Shown here: in pieces, positions 1 through 9,198 of the stretch | Numbering within the stretch: the stretch's first letter is position 1 | Layout of the letters: every line of letters starts with the position of its first letter | NCBI GenBank assembly: GCA_014896235.1 | Contig: JADBKU010000005.1 | Coordinates: 1 to 64,000 of the forward strand | Origin: a bacterium | GTDB lineage: Bacteria; Desulfobacterota; Binatia; Binatales; Binataceae | Length of the DNA stretch: 64,000 nucleotides | Direction: 5' to 3' | The notes under the pieces: generated by a model | Told to the model about the DNA's origin: nothing | The model's database searches: none | Seen by the model: only the letters and a program-made list of their open reading frames with translations | Program-made: the position numbers and the translations under genes

Positions 1-1665
1 GAAACGCGGGCTTAGCGCCACCTCAATCTCGTACGATTGGCCGCGATAACGCACGTCGGCGCGCAGGTCATAATGAATGGATGCGGGTCGTCCGCTTTCC
101 GCCGTCAATTCAGCCCGCGCCCGCGCTACCAACGAACCAGCGCGCTTGCGCAACCGCGCGAAGCGCGGGTCGGCGTCGCGCACGGTCATGGAATATTCGC
201 GGCCCAGCGGCGCGCCCAGCGCGCCCCATGCGCACAGCAGGCCCGGATTGCGCGGCAGGACGATATGGCGGACGCCCAGTTCGCGCGCCAGCTCGCAGGC
301 ATGCATCGGACCCGCGCCGCCGAACGCCATCAGCGCGAACTCTCTCGGATCGAACCCGCGTTCGACGCTCACGACGCGAATCGCCCGTTCCATATTGGCG
401 TTGACGACGCGGATCACGCCGCGCGCCGCGCCCGCCGGATCGGTCTTCATCGCCCGCGCCAGCGGCGCAATCGCGCGTTCCGATCGCGCGGCGTCGAGCC
501 GCATCCGGCCGCCGAGAAAATTGCCCGCAAGCAGGCGGCCCGCGATCAAATCCGCGTCGGTCACGGTCGGCCGCTCGCCGCGGCCATAACAGGCCGGTCC
601 GGGATCGGCGCCCGCGCTCTCCGGACCGACGCGCAGCGATCCGCCGGGGTCGAGCGACGCGATCGATCCGCCGCCCGCCCCCACCGTATGGATATCGATC
701 ACTGGCGTGCGCACCGCATAGCCGTTCGGATAACTGAGCGTGCGCACCCGCGCCGCGCCATCGACCAGCGCAACGTCGGTCGAGGTGCCGCCCATGTCGA
801 AGGTGATGAACTTGTCGAGGCCGATCGCGCGCGCCAGCGCCGCCGCACCGACGACGCCCGCCGCCGGCCCGGAAAGAATCGTGCGCACCGGTTCGGCGCG
901 CGCCAAACCCGGACCGATCGCGTTGCCGTCGGATTGCATCACGCGCAGCCGCCGGGTCTTCAAGCCGCTTTCGAGCCGCTCCAGATGCGCGACCATCCGC
1001 GGCGCGACGCAGGCGTTGACGACGGTCGTTGAGAGCCGTTCATACTCCCGATATTCCGCCAATATCCGATGCGATACGGAAAGCGGCTTGCCGGCCGGCG
1101 CGAGCTCCGAAGCGATCAGTTCTTCGCTCGCGGGATTCGCATAGGAGTGCAACATGCAAACGGCGAACGACTCCGCGCGCGACTTTTCGGCAAGCTTGCG
1201 TATCGCCTCGAGTTCGGCGCGTCCCAGCGGTTTTTGCACCGTTCCGTCGTGGAGCGTGCGTCCGCCAACTCCGAAACGCATCGAGCGCGCGACCAGCGGC
1301 GGCGGGCGGCTCGGCGCGAGCGCGTATAAATCCGCGCGGTTTTGCCGGCCGATTTCGATCAGATCCTCAAATCCCGCGTCGGTGAAGAGCGCGACGCGCG
1401 CCCCTTTGCCTTCGAGAAGCGCGTTGGTGGCCACGGTCGAGCTGTAGGTGACGATTTCCGCCGCCTCGCCGCCGATCAATTCCGCGATCCCCGCGATTAC
1501 CGCCTGCGCCGGATCGTGCGGCGTCGAGGCCAGCTTGTGAACGCGCGCTGCGCCGCCCACGATCGCGACCAGATCGGTGAACGTGCCGCCAGTGTCGATG
1601 CCGACGACCACGGCCGCCGAACCTGCGCCGCCGCGGCGCCCCGCTTTTACCGCTTTGCGAGTCAC
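1..1665 (-). CDS. hyuA: Hydantoinase/5-oxoprolinase family protein, HyuA-like (C-terminus off the window)
   Basis: ATP-dependent ring-opening amidase family (N-methylhydantoinase A / 5-oxoprolinase A subunit). The minus-strand frame begins after a short basic stretch with the nucleotide-binding signature GIDTGGTFTDL and contains a second phosphate loop, FDMGGTSTDVALVDG, then GAGGGSIA and FGGAGPMHA, all typical of the family. About 555 residues are in the window and the gene runs off the left edge. The start is taken as GTG because it overlaps the stop of the upstream dehydrogenase (GTGA), which suggests translational coupling. The substrate (hydantoin, oxoproline or acetone) cannot be decided; a hyuB partner would be expected beyond the edge. 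Confidence 0.88.
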   Translation of the reverse strand, partial: MTRKAVKAGRRGGAGSAAVVVGIDTGGTFTDLVAIVGGAARVHKLASTPHDPAQAVIAGIAELIGGEAAEIVTYSSTVATNALLEGKGARVALFTDAGFEDLIEIGRQNRADLYALAPSRPPPLVARSMRFGVGGRTLHDGTVQKPLGRAELEAIRKLAEKSRAESFAVCMLHSYANPASEELIASELAPAGKPLSVSHRILAEYREYERLSTTVVNACVAPRMVAHLERLESGLKTRRLRVMQSDGNAIGPGLARAEPVRTILSGPAAGVVGAAALARAIGLDKFITFDMGGTSTDVALVDGAARVRTLSYPNGYAVRTPVIDIHTVGAGGGSIASLDPGGSLRVGPESAGADPGPACYGRGERPTVTDADLIAGRLLAGNFLGGRMRLDAARSERAIAPLARAMKTDPAGAARGVIRVVNANMERAIRVVSVERGFDPREFALMAFGGAGPMHACELARELGVRHIVLPRNPGLLCAWGALGAPLGREYSMTVRDADPRFARLRKRAGSLVARARAELTAESGRPASIHYDLRADVRYRGQSYEIEVALSPRF

Positions 1666-2612
1666 GAGGGCCTGAGCAAAATCTTGAAATGCGCTTTGTC
1701 CGCCGCCAGCGCAAAGGCGCCCGCGCCGTCAGCAAGCGGAACGATTTTATCGATTAACGGCCGCGGATCGATGCGCCCGGCGGCCAGCGCGCGCAGCGCC
1801 GGCTCGAAGCGGCCGCAGCGCGAGCCGATCACGCTGATTTCGTTAATCACGATCGGCGCGAGATTCATCGCCGCGCCGGCCGCCGCCGTGCTCTTCAGTA
1901 CAATCGTGCCGCGCGGCCTGACCAACGCGATCGATCGGGCGAACCCCGCTGGATTTCCGGTGCAATCGATTACGACGTCGAAGCCGGGTTCGAGCGTGTC
2001 CGCCGCGGCGACGGTCAAGCCAAGCTTTTCGAGGCGCGCGAGCTTCGCGCGGTCGCGCCCCGCAACCACTGGCGCGAAATCTTCCGACCGCAGCGTCATC
2101 GCCACGATCGCGCCCAGCCGGCCCCCGCCGAGAATCGCGATTCGATCCGAACGCTTGAGCGCGGCCTGCTCGAAAATCTCGAAGGCCGCCGCCAGCGGCT
2201 CGACAAACACCGCCGCCTCGTCGGCAATCGAGTCGGGCACGGGCTTGAGGTTGCCGTCCGGAAGCCGCAGATAATCCGCAAACGCGCCGTCGCGGCCAAG
2301 AATTCCGAGCACGGTGCGATTCGGACAATGGCGCGCCATGCCGTCGGCGCATGACCTGCACCGGCCGCATCCGGCGTTGATCTCGCCCACCACGCGCCGC
2401 CCAACCAGAGCCGGATTAGCCGACTGAACCACGCGCCCCGTGAATTCATGTCCGGGCACGCCGCGAAACGCCATGTAGCCGCGGGCAAGCTCCAAATCGG
2501 TGCCGCAGATCCCGGCCAGCGTCACCCGAACCAGGCTTTCACCCGCGATCGGCGCAGGATCCGGGTAATCTTCGCGCAATTCGAGAGCGCCGTCGAAGTA
2601 AAGGGCGCGCAT
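1662..2612 (-). CDS. Zinc-dependent medium-chain alcohol dehydrogenase family protein
   Basis: NAD(P)-dependent dehydrogenase of the medium-chain (MDR) superfamily, about 316 residues. Visible are the catalytic-zinc region CGTDLELARGY with GVPGHEFTG, the structural-zinc cysteines in GCGRCRSCADGMARHC, and a Rossmann GGGRLG loop in the middle. The start is set at MRALYFDG, the normal beginning of this family; an upstream in-frame extension of 13 residues has no family support. The gene overlaps the hyuA-type gene by 4 bases, so the two probably act in one catabolic pathway. Substrate unknown. Confidence 0.88.
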   Translation of the reverse strand: MRALYFDGALELREDYPDPAPIAGESLVRVTLAGICGTDLELARGYMAFRGVPGHEFTGRVVQSANPALVGRRVVGEINAGCGRCRSCADGMARHCPNRTVLGILGRDGAFADYLRLPDGNLKPVPDSIADEAAVFVEPLAAAFEIFEQAALKRSDRIAILGGGRLGAIVAMTLRSEDFAPVVAGRDRAKLARLEKLGLTVAAADTLEPGFDVVIDCTGNPAGFARSIALVRPRGTIVLKSTAAAGAAMNLAPIVINEISVIGSRCGRFEPALRALAAGRIDPRPLIDKIVPLADGAGAFALAADKAHFKILLRPS

Positions 2613-2687
2613 GCCGAGGCATTGAAACAGAAAAGCCGCAGGCCTTGCCACCCCGCGGCTCTCTCGCCAAAAAGCGTAAGACTCGCT

Positions 2688-3014
2688 TCAATCCGCCGGT
2701 TTTGCAGTCGCGCTTTTTTCAGCAGGCTTGGACGAGGCCGCCGATCCCTCGGACGCGCCATTGGTCGAATTCGAGGTTGACGCGGTCGCGGACGACGTAT
2801 CCGCCGAAGTGGAAGAATCGCTCTTGCCGCCGCCCCCCGACTTCGCGTAGTCGGTCGCGTACCATCCGCTGCCCTTCAGGATAAACGAGGTGCGCGAAAC
2901 AATCCGCTCCACCTTGCCCTTGCACGTCGGACACTTCCGCAGGGGATTTTCGGTGATCCGCTGAGTTACTTCAAAGACTCCGCATTTAGCGCAATTGTAT
3001 TCGTAAATAGGCAT
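2688..3014 (-). CDS. FmdB-type zinc ribbon protein
   Basis: Small regulatory-type zinc ribbon protein (FmdB / CxxC_CxxC_SSSS family), 108 residues. It opens with [12 protein letters not shown] and has a second CPTCKG knuckle, followed by GSGWY; these are the usual family landmarks. The C-terminal half is low-complexity Ser/Thr/Ala/Lys and probably disordered. It lies upstream of, and in the same direction as, the dehydrogenase. Its molecular role is not established in the family. Confidence 0.9.
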   Translation of the reverse strand: MPIYEYNCAKCGVFEVTQRITENPLRKCPTCKGKVERIVSRTSFILKGSGWYATDYAKSGGGGKSDSSTSADTSSATASTSNSTNGASEGSAASSKPAEKSATAKPAD

Positions 3015-3082
3015 AGGTCTGTTCGATTCTTATCAGGCGCCGATCTAACCCACTGAAGACGTAATCATGGCGACTTGCCTTG

Positions 3083-3439
3083 TCAACGCGGCCGATCGGG
3101 CGAACCGGCCCGCGCTCTCGATCCGCCGTGCGCCAATTCCTCAACGCGCGCGGCGACGCGATCCGGATCGGCCGTCGCGATTTCTATCGTCTTGCGCCGC
3201 GACGACGCTCCACGCACGATCCGCACACTGGCGCGCGGCAGCCTCAGGATGCGCGCCAGAATTTCGACCAGCTCGTCATTGGCGCGACCGCCCTCGGGCG
3301 GCGCATGTAGCGCCATCACGAGGCCGCGCGCCTCGACTCCCAGACATCCGCTGCGCGATGCGCTTGGACGAGCCAGCACCTCGATACGCAGACGGTTTCC
3401 GCTCCGGCTCAACCATCGGCCCGCGTCGCCGCTTGCCAT
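3083..3439 (-). CDS. DUF167 / YggU family protein
   Basis: Conserved small protein of the DUF167 (YggU) family, 118 residues. The core has VLARPSASRSG, the family landmark ALHAPPEGGRANDELVE and VRGASSRRKTIEI. The ATG at 3439 overlaps the stop of the upstream yggT (TGATG), which is why this start is chosen over a longer open frame that would lie inside yggT. Position after yggT in a maf-yggS-proC-yggT set is the usual context. Function is not known in the family. Confidence 0.88.
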   Translation of the reverse strand: MASGDAGRWLSRSGNRLRIEVLARPSASRSGCLGVEARGLVMALHAPPEGGRANDELVEILARILRLPRASVRIVRGASSRRKTIEIATADPDRVAARVEELAHGGSRARAGSPDRPR

Positions 3440-3741
3440 CAGGTGAATCCAAACACCATCACCCTTGTCAAGGTTGGAATCAGATATTCGGTAAGAAAGC
3501 TGATAAACAGCAGCACGACGATCGGAGAAAAATCGATTCCGCCGAACAACACTGGCAGATGCTCCCGAATCCAATCGAACACTGGTTCAGTAATCGCATA
3601 GATCGCGCGCACGATCGGGTTGTACGGGTTCGGCTCGATCCACGACAGAACGGCGGCGATAATTACGACCCAGAAGTAGAGATTCAGCGCGCCTTGGAGA
3701 ACATTTGCTATCCAAAGCACCAAGTTGGTCCAGACAAACAC
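3439..3741 (-). CDS. yggT: YggT family membrane protein
   Basis: Small integral membrane protein of 100 residues with two hydrophobic segments (about residues 5-35 and 68-92) separated by the family signature SWIEPNPYNPIVRAIYAITEP. It is linked to proC/yggS in many bacteria and has been associated with osmotic response or cell-division genes; its exact role is unclear. It follows proC by 22 bases and is translationally coupled to the DUF167 gene. Confidence 0.92.
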   Translation of the reverse strand: MFVWTNLVLWIANVLQGALNLYFWVVIIAAVLSWIEPNPYNPIVRAIYAITEPVFDWIREHLPVLFGGIDFSPIVVLLFISFLTEYLIPTLTRVMVFGFT

Positions 3742-3763
3742 GTCGCGATTCGCGCCTTTCGCC

Positions 3764-4633
3764 CTACCCGCGGCCTAATTCGCGCGACCGTTGCGCGGCG
3801 GCGTGGAGAGCATCGCCCACTATAGCGGAAAATCCCCCTTCGTCGAACTTGCGCAGCGCGGCTTCGGTGGTGCCTCCGGGCGACGCCACGATCCGAATCA
3901 ATTCCGCCGCGTCGAGCTTCGATTTGCTCATCGTTTCCACCGCGCCGCGCAGCGTCTGCAACGCCATCCGGGTCGCCAGAGCCGGTTCGAGACCTTCGGC
4001 CACGCCGCCGTCCGCCAGCGCTTTGACGAACAGATAGACATACGCCGGACCGCTGCCGGAGAGCGCGGTGACCGCGTCGAGCAGAGCTTCGTCATCGAGC
4101 GCGATCGCGTCGCCAACAGCGCGAAAGATACGCAGCGCGAAGCTCAGGTCGGCGCGCGACGCGCCGGGCGACCGGGTTAGCGCGGCCATCCCCTGACCGA
4201 CCATCGCGGGCGCGTTGGGCATCACGCGAATCACTCGCGCGTCGGCCCCGAGCGCGGCTGAAAAGCGCGCGATCGTGACGCCCGCCGCAATCGAAATGAA
4301 CAGGCGCGCCTGAGGCGCGATCGGAACCGGCGCGCCGGCCGGCCTGGCGCGCGCGGGCGGTTTTCCGCCCAACGCGATCGCCGCGCGAATTTCGCCCAGC
4401 ACGTCGTCGATATTTTGCGGCTTTACCGCGAACAGGATCGCGCGCGCGGCGCGGACCGCCTGCAGATTGTCGGCGGTGGTTTCGATTTTCAGCGCCCGCC
4501 CCAGCTTGCGCCGCCGCGCCGGATCGACGTCCGCCACAATCAAGTCCGCCGGCCGGAACACTTTTCCCGCGATCAGTCCGCGCGCAAGCGCCTCCGCCAT
4601 ATTGCCGCCGCCGATAAACGCCAGCTTCTTCAT
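3764..4633 (-). CDS. proC: Pyrroline-5-carboxylate reductase
   Basis: Last step of proline synthesis: NAD(P)H-dependent reduction of 1-pyrroline-5-carboxylate to proline, in the cytosol. 289 residues, near the usual length of 270-280 with a Pro/Ala-rich insertion around residue 95. The N-terminal Rossmann motif is FIGGGNMAEAL and the C-terminal helical domain carries the signature ALSGSGPAYVY and the SPGGTTEAAL stretch. The start overlaps the stop of yggS by 4 bases (ATGA). Confidence 0.96.
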   Translation of the reverse strand: MKKLAFIGGGNMAEALARGLIAGKVFRPADLIVADVDPARRRKLGRALKIETTADNLQAVRAARAILFAVKPQNIDDVLGEIRAAIALGGKPPARARPAGAPVPIAPQARLFISIAAGVTIARFSAALGADARVIRVMPNAPAMVGQGMAALTRSPGASRADLSFALRIFRAVGDAIALDDEALLDAVTALSGSGPAYVYLFVKALADGGVAEGLEPALATRMALQTLRGAVETMSKSKLDAAELIRIVASPGGTTEAALRKFDEGGFSAIVGDALHAAAQRSRELGRG

Positions 4634-5319
4634 TTCGTCCGCTCGCCGAAAACCGCGCGGCCGACCCGCACGATCGTCGCTCCTTCCTCGATTGCGATTG
4701 CAAAATCGTCCGTCATGCCCATCGAAAGCTCGGGCAGCTCAAGCCCGCTGCGCGCCCGCATCCGATCGCGCAGATCGCGCAATTCGGCGAACCATCGCCG
4801 GCCCGCCTCGGGCGCTTCCGCCGCCGGCGGAATCGCCATCAGGCCGCGCAAGTCCACAAGGCCGCGCGACGCCTCGATCAGCGCTTCGAGGCGCTCGGGC
4901 GCCACGCCGCTCTTGGATGGTTCGCCGGCGATATTCACCTCGATCAACATCGGCATCGCCGGCCGCGCCCTGATGCGCGCGATCGCCGCGGCCAGCCGCG
5001 GCCGGTCGAGGGTTTGGATCATGTCGAAGGTTTCAGCCGCTGTGCGCGCTTTGTTGCTCTGCAAATGGCCAATCAGATGCCATCGGATGTCCTTCAAATC
5101 CGCGAGCGCCGTTCGTTTCGCGACCGCCTCCTGGACGTAATTTTCGCCGAACTCGCGCGCGCCGGCGGCGTACGCGGCGCGCAGCGCCGCGGGCGGATTG
5201 GTCTTGCCCGCCAGCACCAGGCGAACCGATTCGGCCGGGCGACGGGCGCGCGCGCAGGCCTGCCCGATTCGTTCTATCACCTCGCGATAGCGCCGGGCGA
5301 TTTCATCAGCGTCGATCAT
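4630..5319 (-). CDS. yggS: YggS family pyridoxal phosphate homeostasis protein
   Basis: Single-domain alanine-racemase-like fold protein (YggS/PROSC) that binds pyridoxal 5'-phosphate and controls free PLP and amino-acid balance. 229 residues. The PLP lysine is in LVLAGKTNPP (the family usually has VSKTKP), followed by FGENYVQEA, WHLIGHLQSNK and the C-terminal LSMGMTDDFAIAIEEGAT, all diagnostic. It sits between maf and proC with tight spacing. Confidence 0.95.
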   Translation of the reverse strand: MIDADEIARRYREVIERIGQACARARRPAESVRLVLAGKTNPPAALRAAYAAGAREFGENYVQEAVAKRTALADLKDIRWHLIGHLQSNKARTAAETFDMIQTLDRPRLAAAIARIRARPAMPMLIEVNIAGEPSKSGVAPERLEALIEASRGLVDLRGLMAIPPAAEAPEAGRRWFAELRDLRDRMRARSGLELPELSMGMTDDFAIAIEEGATIVRVGRAVFGERTK

Positions 5320-5325
5320 CGCGCT

Positions 5326-5916
5326 TCATTCCCGCGGCCGTTCCGGCATGATTCCGTGCCGCGCCAGCGCCGCCGCCGCCTCGGCCACCGGCAAACCCAT
5401 CACATTGTCGCGCGGTCCTTCGACCGCGACGATAAAGTCCGCGCCGCGTCCCTGGATTCCGTAGGCGCCCGCCTTGTCCATCGGTTCGCCGCTCGCGACG
5501 TAATCTTCGATTTCCGCGGCGCTCAATTCCCTGAACGTCACCCGGCTGATGACCGCGCGATGGTCCTGCACGGCGGCGTCGTGCGCGATCGCGAACGCGG
5601 TGACCACGACGTGGGTCGCGCCGGCCAGCGCCGCGAGCATCGCGCGCGCTTCCGCCGCGTCCACGGGCTTTTCAAGCACTCGGCCGGACAGCTCAACGAT
5701 CGTGTCGGCCGCCAGTACGATCGCGTCGCGCCGGATCGCGGACACCGCGAGCGCCTTCTCGGCCGCCATGCGCAGCGCGAACTCTTCGCCGCCTTCGCCG
5801 GCGCGGATCAGTTCGTCAACGCCGCTTTCGACGATCTCGAACGCGTACCCGGCGCGGCGCAGCAATTCCCGCCGCCGCGGCGAAGCTGAGGCCAGGATCA
5901 ACTCATGCCGATTCAT
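5326..5916 (-). CDS. maf: Maf family nucleotide pyrophosphatase
   Basis: House-cleaning nucleoside triphosphate pyrophosphatase that removes modified or non-canonical nucleotides; Maf proteins are linked with septum formation. 196 residues. Motifs: ILASASPRRRELL at the N-terminus, VLAADTIVEL in the middle and KAGAYGIQGRGADFI near the C-terminus. First gene of the minus-strand maf-yggS-proC-yggT-DUF167 set; the next gene upstream is divergent, so the promoter should lie between 5917 and 6028. Confidence 0.95.
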   Translation of the reverse strand: MNRHELILASASPRRRELLRRAGYAFEIVESGVDELIRAGEGGEEFALRMAAEKALAVSAIRRDAIVLAADTIVELSGRVLEKPVDAAEARAMLAALAGATHVVVTAFAIAHDAAVQDHRAVISRVTFRELSAAEIEDYVASGEPMDKAGAYGIQGRGADFIVAVEGPRDNVMGLPVAEAAAALARHGIMPERPRE

Positions 5917-6028
5917 TTCCGCAAAACTCCGCGCCCGGCGCGTTCCTCCGCACCCGAATCAAGCAAATAGAGGACTTGTTGCCAGACCCGATGAGCCGCC
6001 GCAAGCCCGCACGCGACGGGATGCATTG

Positions 6029-8161
6029 ATGCATCCGCTCCGGTCAGCTAACCAAATCATAGTGGAATTGAAGCGCCAAAATCGTTCGCATCCGCGCGCG
6101 TCGCTATGGTTTGCGATCGGGATCCTGGCCGCACTCGGCGCAGGCGGCCTCGCGGCGGCCCAGATGCTGCCATTCGAACGCAATCGCGTCGAAAATTTCG
6201 ACCCGCGCCAATCTTTCGCCGAGGGCTACGACGCCTGGAACCGCAAGGACTGGCCGGTCGTAATCGAACGGATGCAATTGGTGCGCGAGCGGGTTCCCGC
6301 CCTGGCCGATTACGCTCTCTATTACATGGCCGGCGCGGAACGCCATAGCGGCGACCAGACGGACGCCGCGAACAACTACCTGAGCCTGGCCAACGAATTT
6401 CCGCAAAGCATATTCGCCGATCGCGCCGAACTCGACTACGCAAGCGTCGAACTCGACCTCGGCCATCCCGACCTCGCGCTGCGCGCGGCGACTTTGGTGG
6501 CCGATCGTTCGAATCAGCCGGGCTTGGAGCAGGAGGCGCGGATGCTGATGGCGCGCGCCCGCGCGGCGTCCAACGATTTCAGCGGCGCCTACGATGAGGC
6601 GCAGATCGTTCGCCGTCTCGCCCCGACCGGGCCTTATGACAAGGCCGCGCGGAAGCTAGCCTATGCGATTCTCGCCGCCCATCCGGGACTGGCTGACACC
6701 CGTTCGCTCGGGTACCGGCGTGAAGAAGCGGCGCTGCTGATCCGTGAAGGTCAATCTGCCGCCGCGATGGGTTTGATTCGCGCGGCGCTCGCGACGGCGC
6801 CGCCGAAGTCCGTCAGCGCGGAATTTTTCTGGCTTGAGGCCGAAGCGCAACGGAACGCTCCCGCAGCCGCGCGGCTTGCGCTGCAGAATTATCTCTCCCT
6901 GGAGCCATCGGGCGCGCATGCCGCGCCGGCGCTCAACGCCCTCGCCCATTCCTGGTGGCGCGTCGATGACACTGCGCAGGCGCGAGAATACTTTTCGCGG
7001 CTGATTCGGCAATTCCCCGAATCTTCGCTCGCGCCGCAAGCGATGTTTGAAATCGGGCGAACCTACGAAGACGACGCCGATTACGCCGCGGCGCGGAGCG
7101 CATTTCAACGACTGCTGGCGCATTACCCTCATCTGGAAATCGCCGGGGAAGGACGCTTTCGCGCCGCTTTCATGCTCTACATGATGCGCGATTACGATTC
7201 GGCGGCGTCGGAATTCGGCGCCGGCGCCGATCGTACGGAGGCGCCGGCGCGAGATATGTTTCTGTACTGGCAGGCGCGCTCGCTCGAAAAGAACGGAGAG
7301 AGTTCCGACGCCCGCCCGATCTATGTCCGGCTCGCCGTCAGCACGGAGAGCAATTATTACCCGGCTCTGGCGGAACGCCGGGTCGGCGTGCGGCCGAGCG
7401 TGTTTCCCGCCGCATTGGCGTCCATCCCGACCGCGCCCGCGCCGTCCGCCGTGGCCGGTCCGGCGCAATTTCACCTGGATCGGGCGCTTGCGCTCAAAGC
7501 GATCGGGCTGAACCGGCTCGAAGCTCCGGAATTGCGCGCGCTCGGCCCCTACCTGGGCGGCGATTCGGGGTTGCGGAATTTCGTGTTGGGCGAATACGAG
7601 TCCGCAGGCGCCTGGTACGACGGCGTGGTCGCCGCAACGCGATTGTCCGAACGGGGCGAGCTTGATCCGCGCGTCGCGGAGCGGATGCGCTATCCGCGCG
7701 GCTATTGGGACGTGGTTTCAGCCGCGGCCCGGCGCAACCAGCTCGATCCCTATCTGGTGCTCGCATTGATCCGCCAGGAGAGCCTTTTCAATCCCGAGGC
7801 GCGCTCGGTCTCGGACGCGCGCGGCCTGATGCAACTGATGCCGGCGACCGCGCAAAAATGGGCGACGCAGGCCGGCGTCGCGGGCGATCCGCTCGATCTG
7901 TTCGATCCCGATCTCAGCGTACGGATTGGCACGATCTATCTGCGCGGGCTGTTTGAAATGTTCAATCAGGACGTGTTCAAGGCCGTGGCGGCGTACAACG
8001 GCGGCGAAAACGCCGTCGCCAGATGGACGGAAAAGTATCCGGGCGACGACGACGAATGGGTCGAAAATATCGGTTATCGCGAAACCCGCGACTACGTGAA
8101 GAAGGTGATTGGCGGACGGCGCGAATACCGCCTGCTCTATCAATCCGGCGCATCGCGATGA
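6029..8161 (+). CDS. slt: Soluble lytic murein transglycosylase (Slt70-like) with TPR-rich N-terminus
   Basis: Peptidoglycan-cleaving exolytic transglycosylase acting in the periplasm, about 710 residues. An uncleaved-looking hydrophobic segment (about residues 24-44) follows a basic N-terminus; the next 450 residues are helical repeats rich in Ala/Tyr/Leu (TPR-like, e.g. AMFEIGRTYEDDADYAAARSAF split over repeats). The C-terminal lysozyme-like domain has the catalytic glutamate at about residue 584 in LIRQES, then ARGLMQLMPATA and AYNGG. ATG at 6029 is chosen because a longer frame upstream is the antisense of maf. The stop overlaps the next gene by 4 bases. Confidence 0.92.
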   Translation: MHPLRSANQIIVELKRQNRSHPRASLWFAIGILAALGAGGLAAAQMLPFERNRVENFDPRQSFAEGYDAWNRKDWPVVIERMQLVRERVPALADYALYYMAGAERHSGDQTDAANNYLSLANEFPQSIFADRAELDYASVELDLGHPDLALRAATLVADRSNQPGLEQEARMLMARARAASNDFSGAYDEAQIVRRLAPTGPYDKAARKLAYAILAAHPGLADTRSLGYRREEAALLIREGQSAAAMGLIRAALATAPPKSVSAEFFWLEAEAQRNAPAAARLALQNYLSLEPSGAHAAPALNALAHSWWRVDDTAQAREYFSRLIRQFPESSLAPQAMFEIGRTYEDDADYAAARSAFQRLLAHYPHLEIAGEGRFRAAFMLYMMRDYDSAASEFGAGADRTEAPARDMFLYWQARSLEKNGESSDARPIYVRLAVSTESNYYPALAERRVGVRPSVFPAALASIPTAPAPSAVAGPAQFHLDRALALKAIGLNRLEAPELRALGPYLGGDSGLRNFVLGEYESAGAWYDGVVAATRLSERGELDPRVAERMRYPRGYWDVVSAAARRNQLDPYLVLALIRQESLFNPEARSVSDARGLMQLMPATAQKWATQAGVAGDPLDLFDPDLSVRIGTIYLRGLFEMFNQDVFKAVAAYNGGENAVARWTEKYPGDDDEWVENIGYRETRDYVKKVIGGRREYRLLYQSGASR

Positions 8162-9141
8162 TTCCGACCGCGCAAATCGCGCGAATGTCCGCATCCGAAG
8201 CGACGTGCGGATGGCGTCCGCGCGCGATCGCACTCGCGCCCGACGCGCCCATCGTCGGTATCGACGTGGGCGAGAACGCGCTTGATTTTGCCGTTGCGGA
8301 TTCGCACTGGATGCGCTTTGAACGAATGGGATTGACCGGGCTGGAAAATTCTCCTTGTCAGGCGATCGCGGAGCTTGCCCGGCGAATCGTCGCGATCGCG
8401 CCCGAACTGACCCGAAATGGCGCAATTGTGCTGATCGATTCGCCACGCTATCCGCGCAGTGACGCCGCTCGCGCTAGGAACGCGGCGAAATCTAGCTATA
8501 CGCGGCTAATCGACGCCCGCCTCGCAACGTTCGTCAGACTGATTCGGGCGGCGCGGGCGAAATCGAATCCGTCGTTGGGTCTGTGGCTGTTTCCAACGCC
8601 GCCCAGCGCGGAATTTGTTCGCTACGCACGCGATCCGTCGTGTCCGCCACACCTGGTCCGATTCGCCCATGAATTGTTTCCGCAGTACATGGAAAAACGT
8701 GACCATGAATCGGAGAAATCCGGCACTGGAAGAATCTTCACTCGATTTATGATAGGCGGATTCGCGCTTTATCGAGCATTATCGCAATGGCCCGTGGCTT
8801 GCTTCGAGGGATATCCGGACCTTTATTTTCGGCTTCACGCCGATGGGGCTTCAATTACGCCAAAACGCGCCGGACGGCGTCGGGCCATGGAGACCCGCGT
8901 ACCGATCTTAACCGCCATGATGTGCGAAAGCGGCCTAACAGGCTCCGCGCCGACCACACTCGACCAGGCGGACGCGGCGATTCTCGCTGCTAGCGCTTGC
9001 GCAGCGCGGCGTTCCGGTACGTTGTTCGCTATCGAAGCGCCGTCTGAAGGCGTTTTCGCGCTACCACTAGCACGCGCCGACGCCAGATATCTGGTGGATT
9101 CGAGTACGCCGGTGGATTTTGGCATGATTAACGAGCGATGA
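8158..9141 (+). CDS. DUF429-like predicted nuclease (RNase H-like fold), uncertain
   Basis: 327 residues. The frame has GIDVGENALDFAVADS, which matches the first strand and metal-binding Asp of the RNase H-like fold, then VLIDSPRYPRS, later CFEGYPDLYFR and a DQADAAILAA segment; this order resembles the DUF429 family of predicted nucleases. The ATG overlaps the stop of the transglycosylase gene (ATGA), so the two are probably co-translated. Family assignment is by motif reading only; no biochemical role is known. Confidence 0.6.
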   Translation: MIPTAQIARMSASEATCGWRPRAIALAPDAPIVGIDVGENALDFAVADSHWMRFERMGLTGLENSPCQAIAELARRIVAIAPELTRNGAIVLIDSPRYPRSDAARARNAAKSSYTRLIDARLATFVRLIRAARAKSNPSLGLWLFPTPPSAEFVRYARDPSCPPHLVRFAHELFPQYMEKRDHESEKSGTGRIFTRFMIGGFALYRALSQWPVACFEGYPDLYFRLHADGASITPKRAGRRRAMETRVPILTAMMCESGLTGSAPTTLDQADAAILAASACAARRSGTLFAIEAPSEGVFALPLARADARYLVDSSTPVDFGMINER

Positions 9142-9198
9142 TTACCGATAATTTGTTGGTTGTATCCTGAACCGGGAGCAAGGAGGCATGAAGGGAAG

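Noticed and set aside
5549-6028. 160-codon N-terminal extension of the lytic transglycosylase
   Set aside because: It is antisense to maf and has no family similarity; the ATG at 6029 begins the signal-anchor region.
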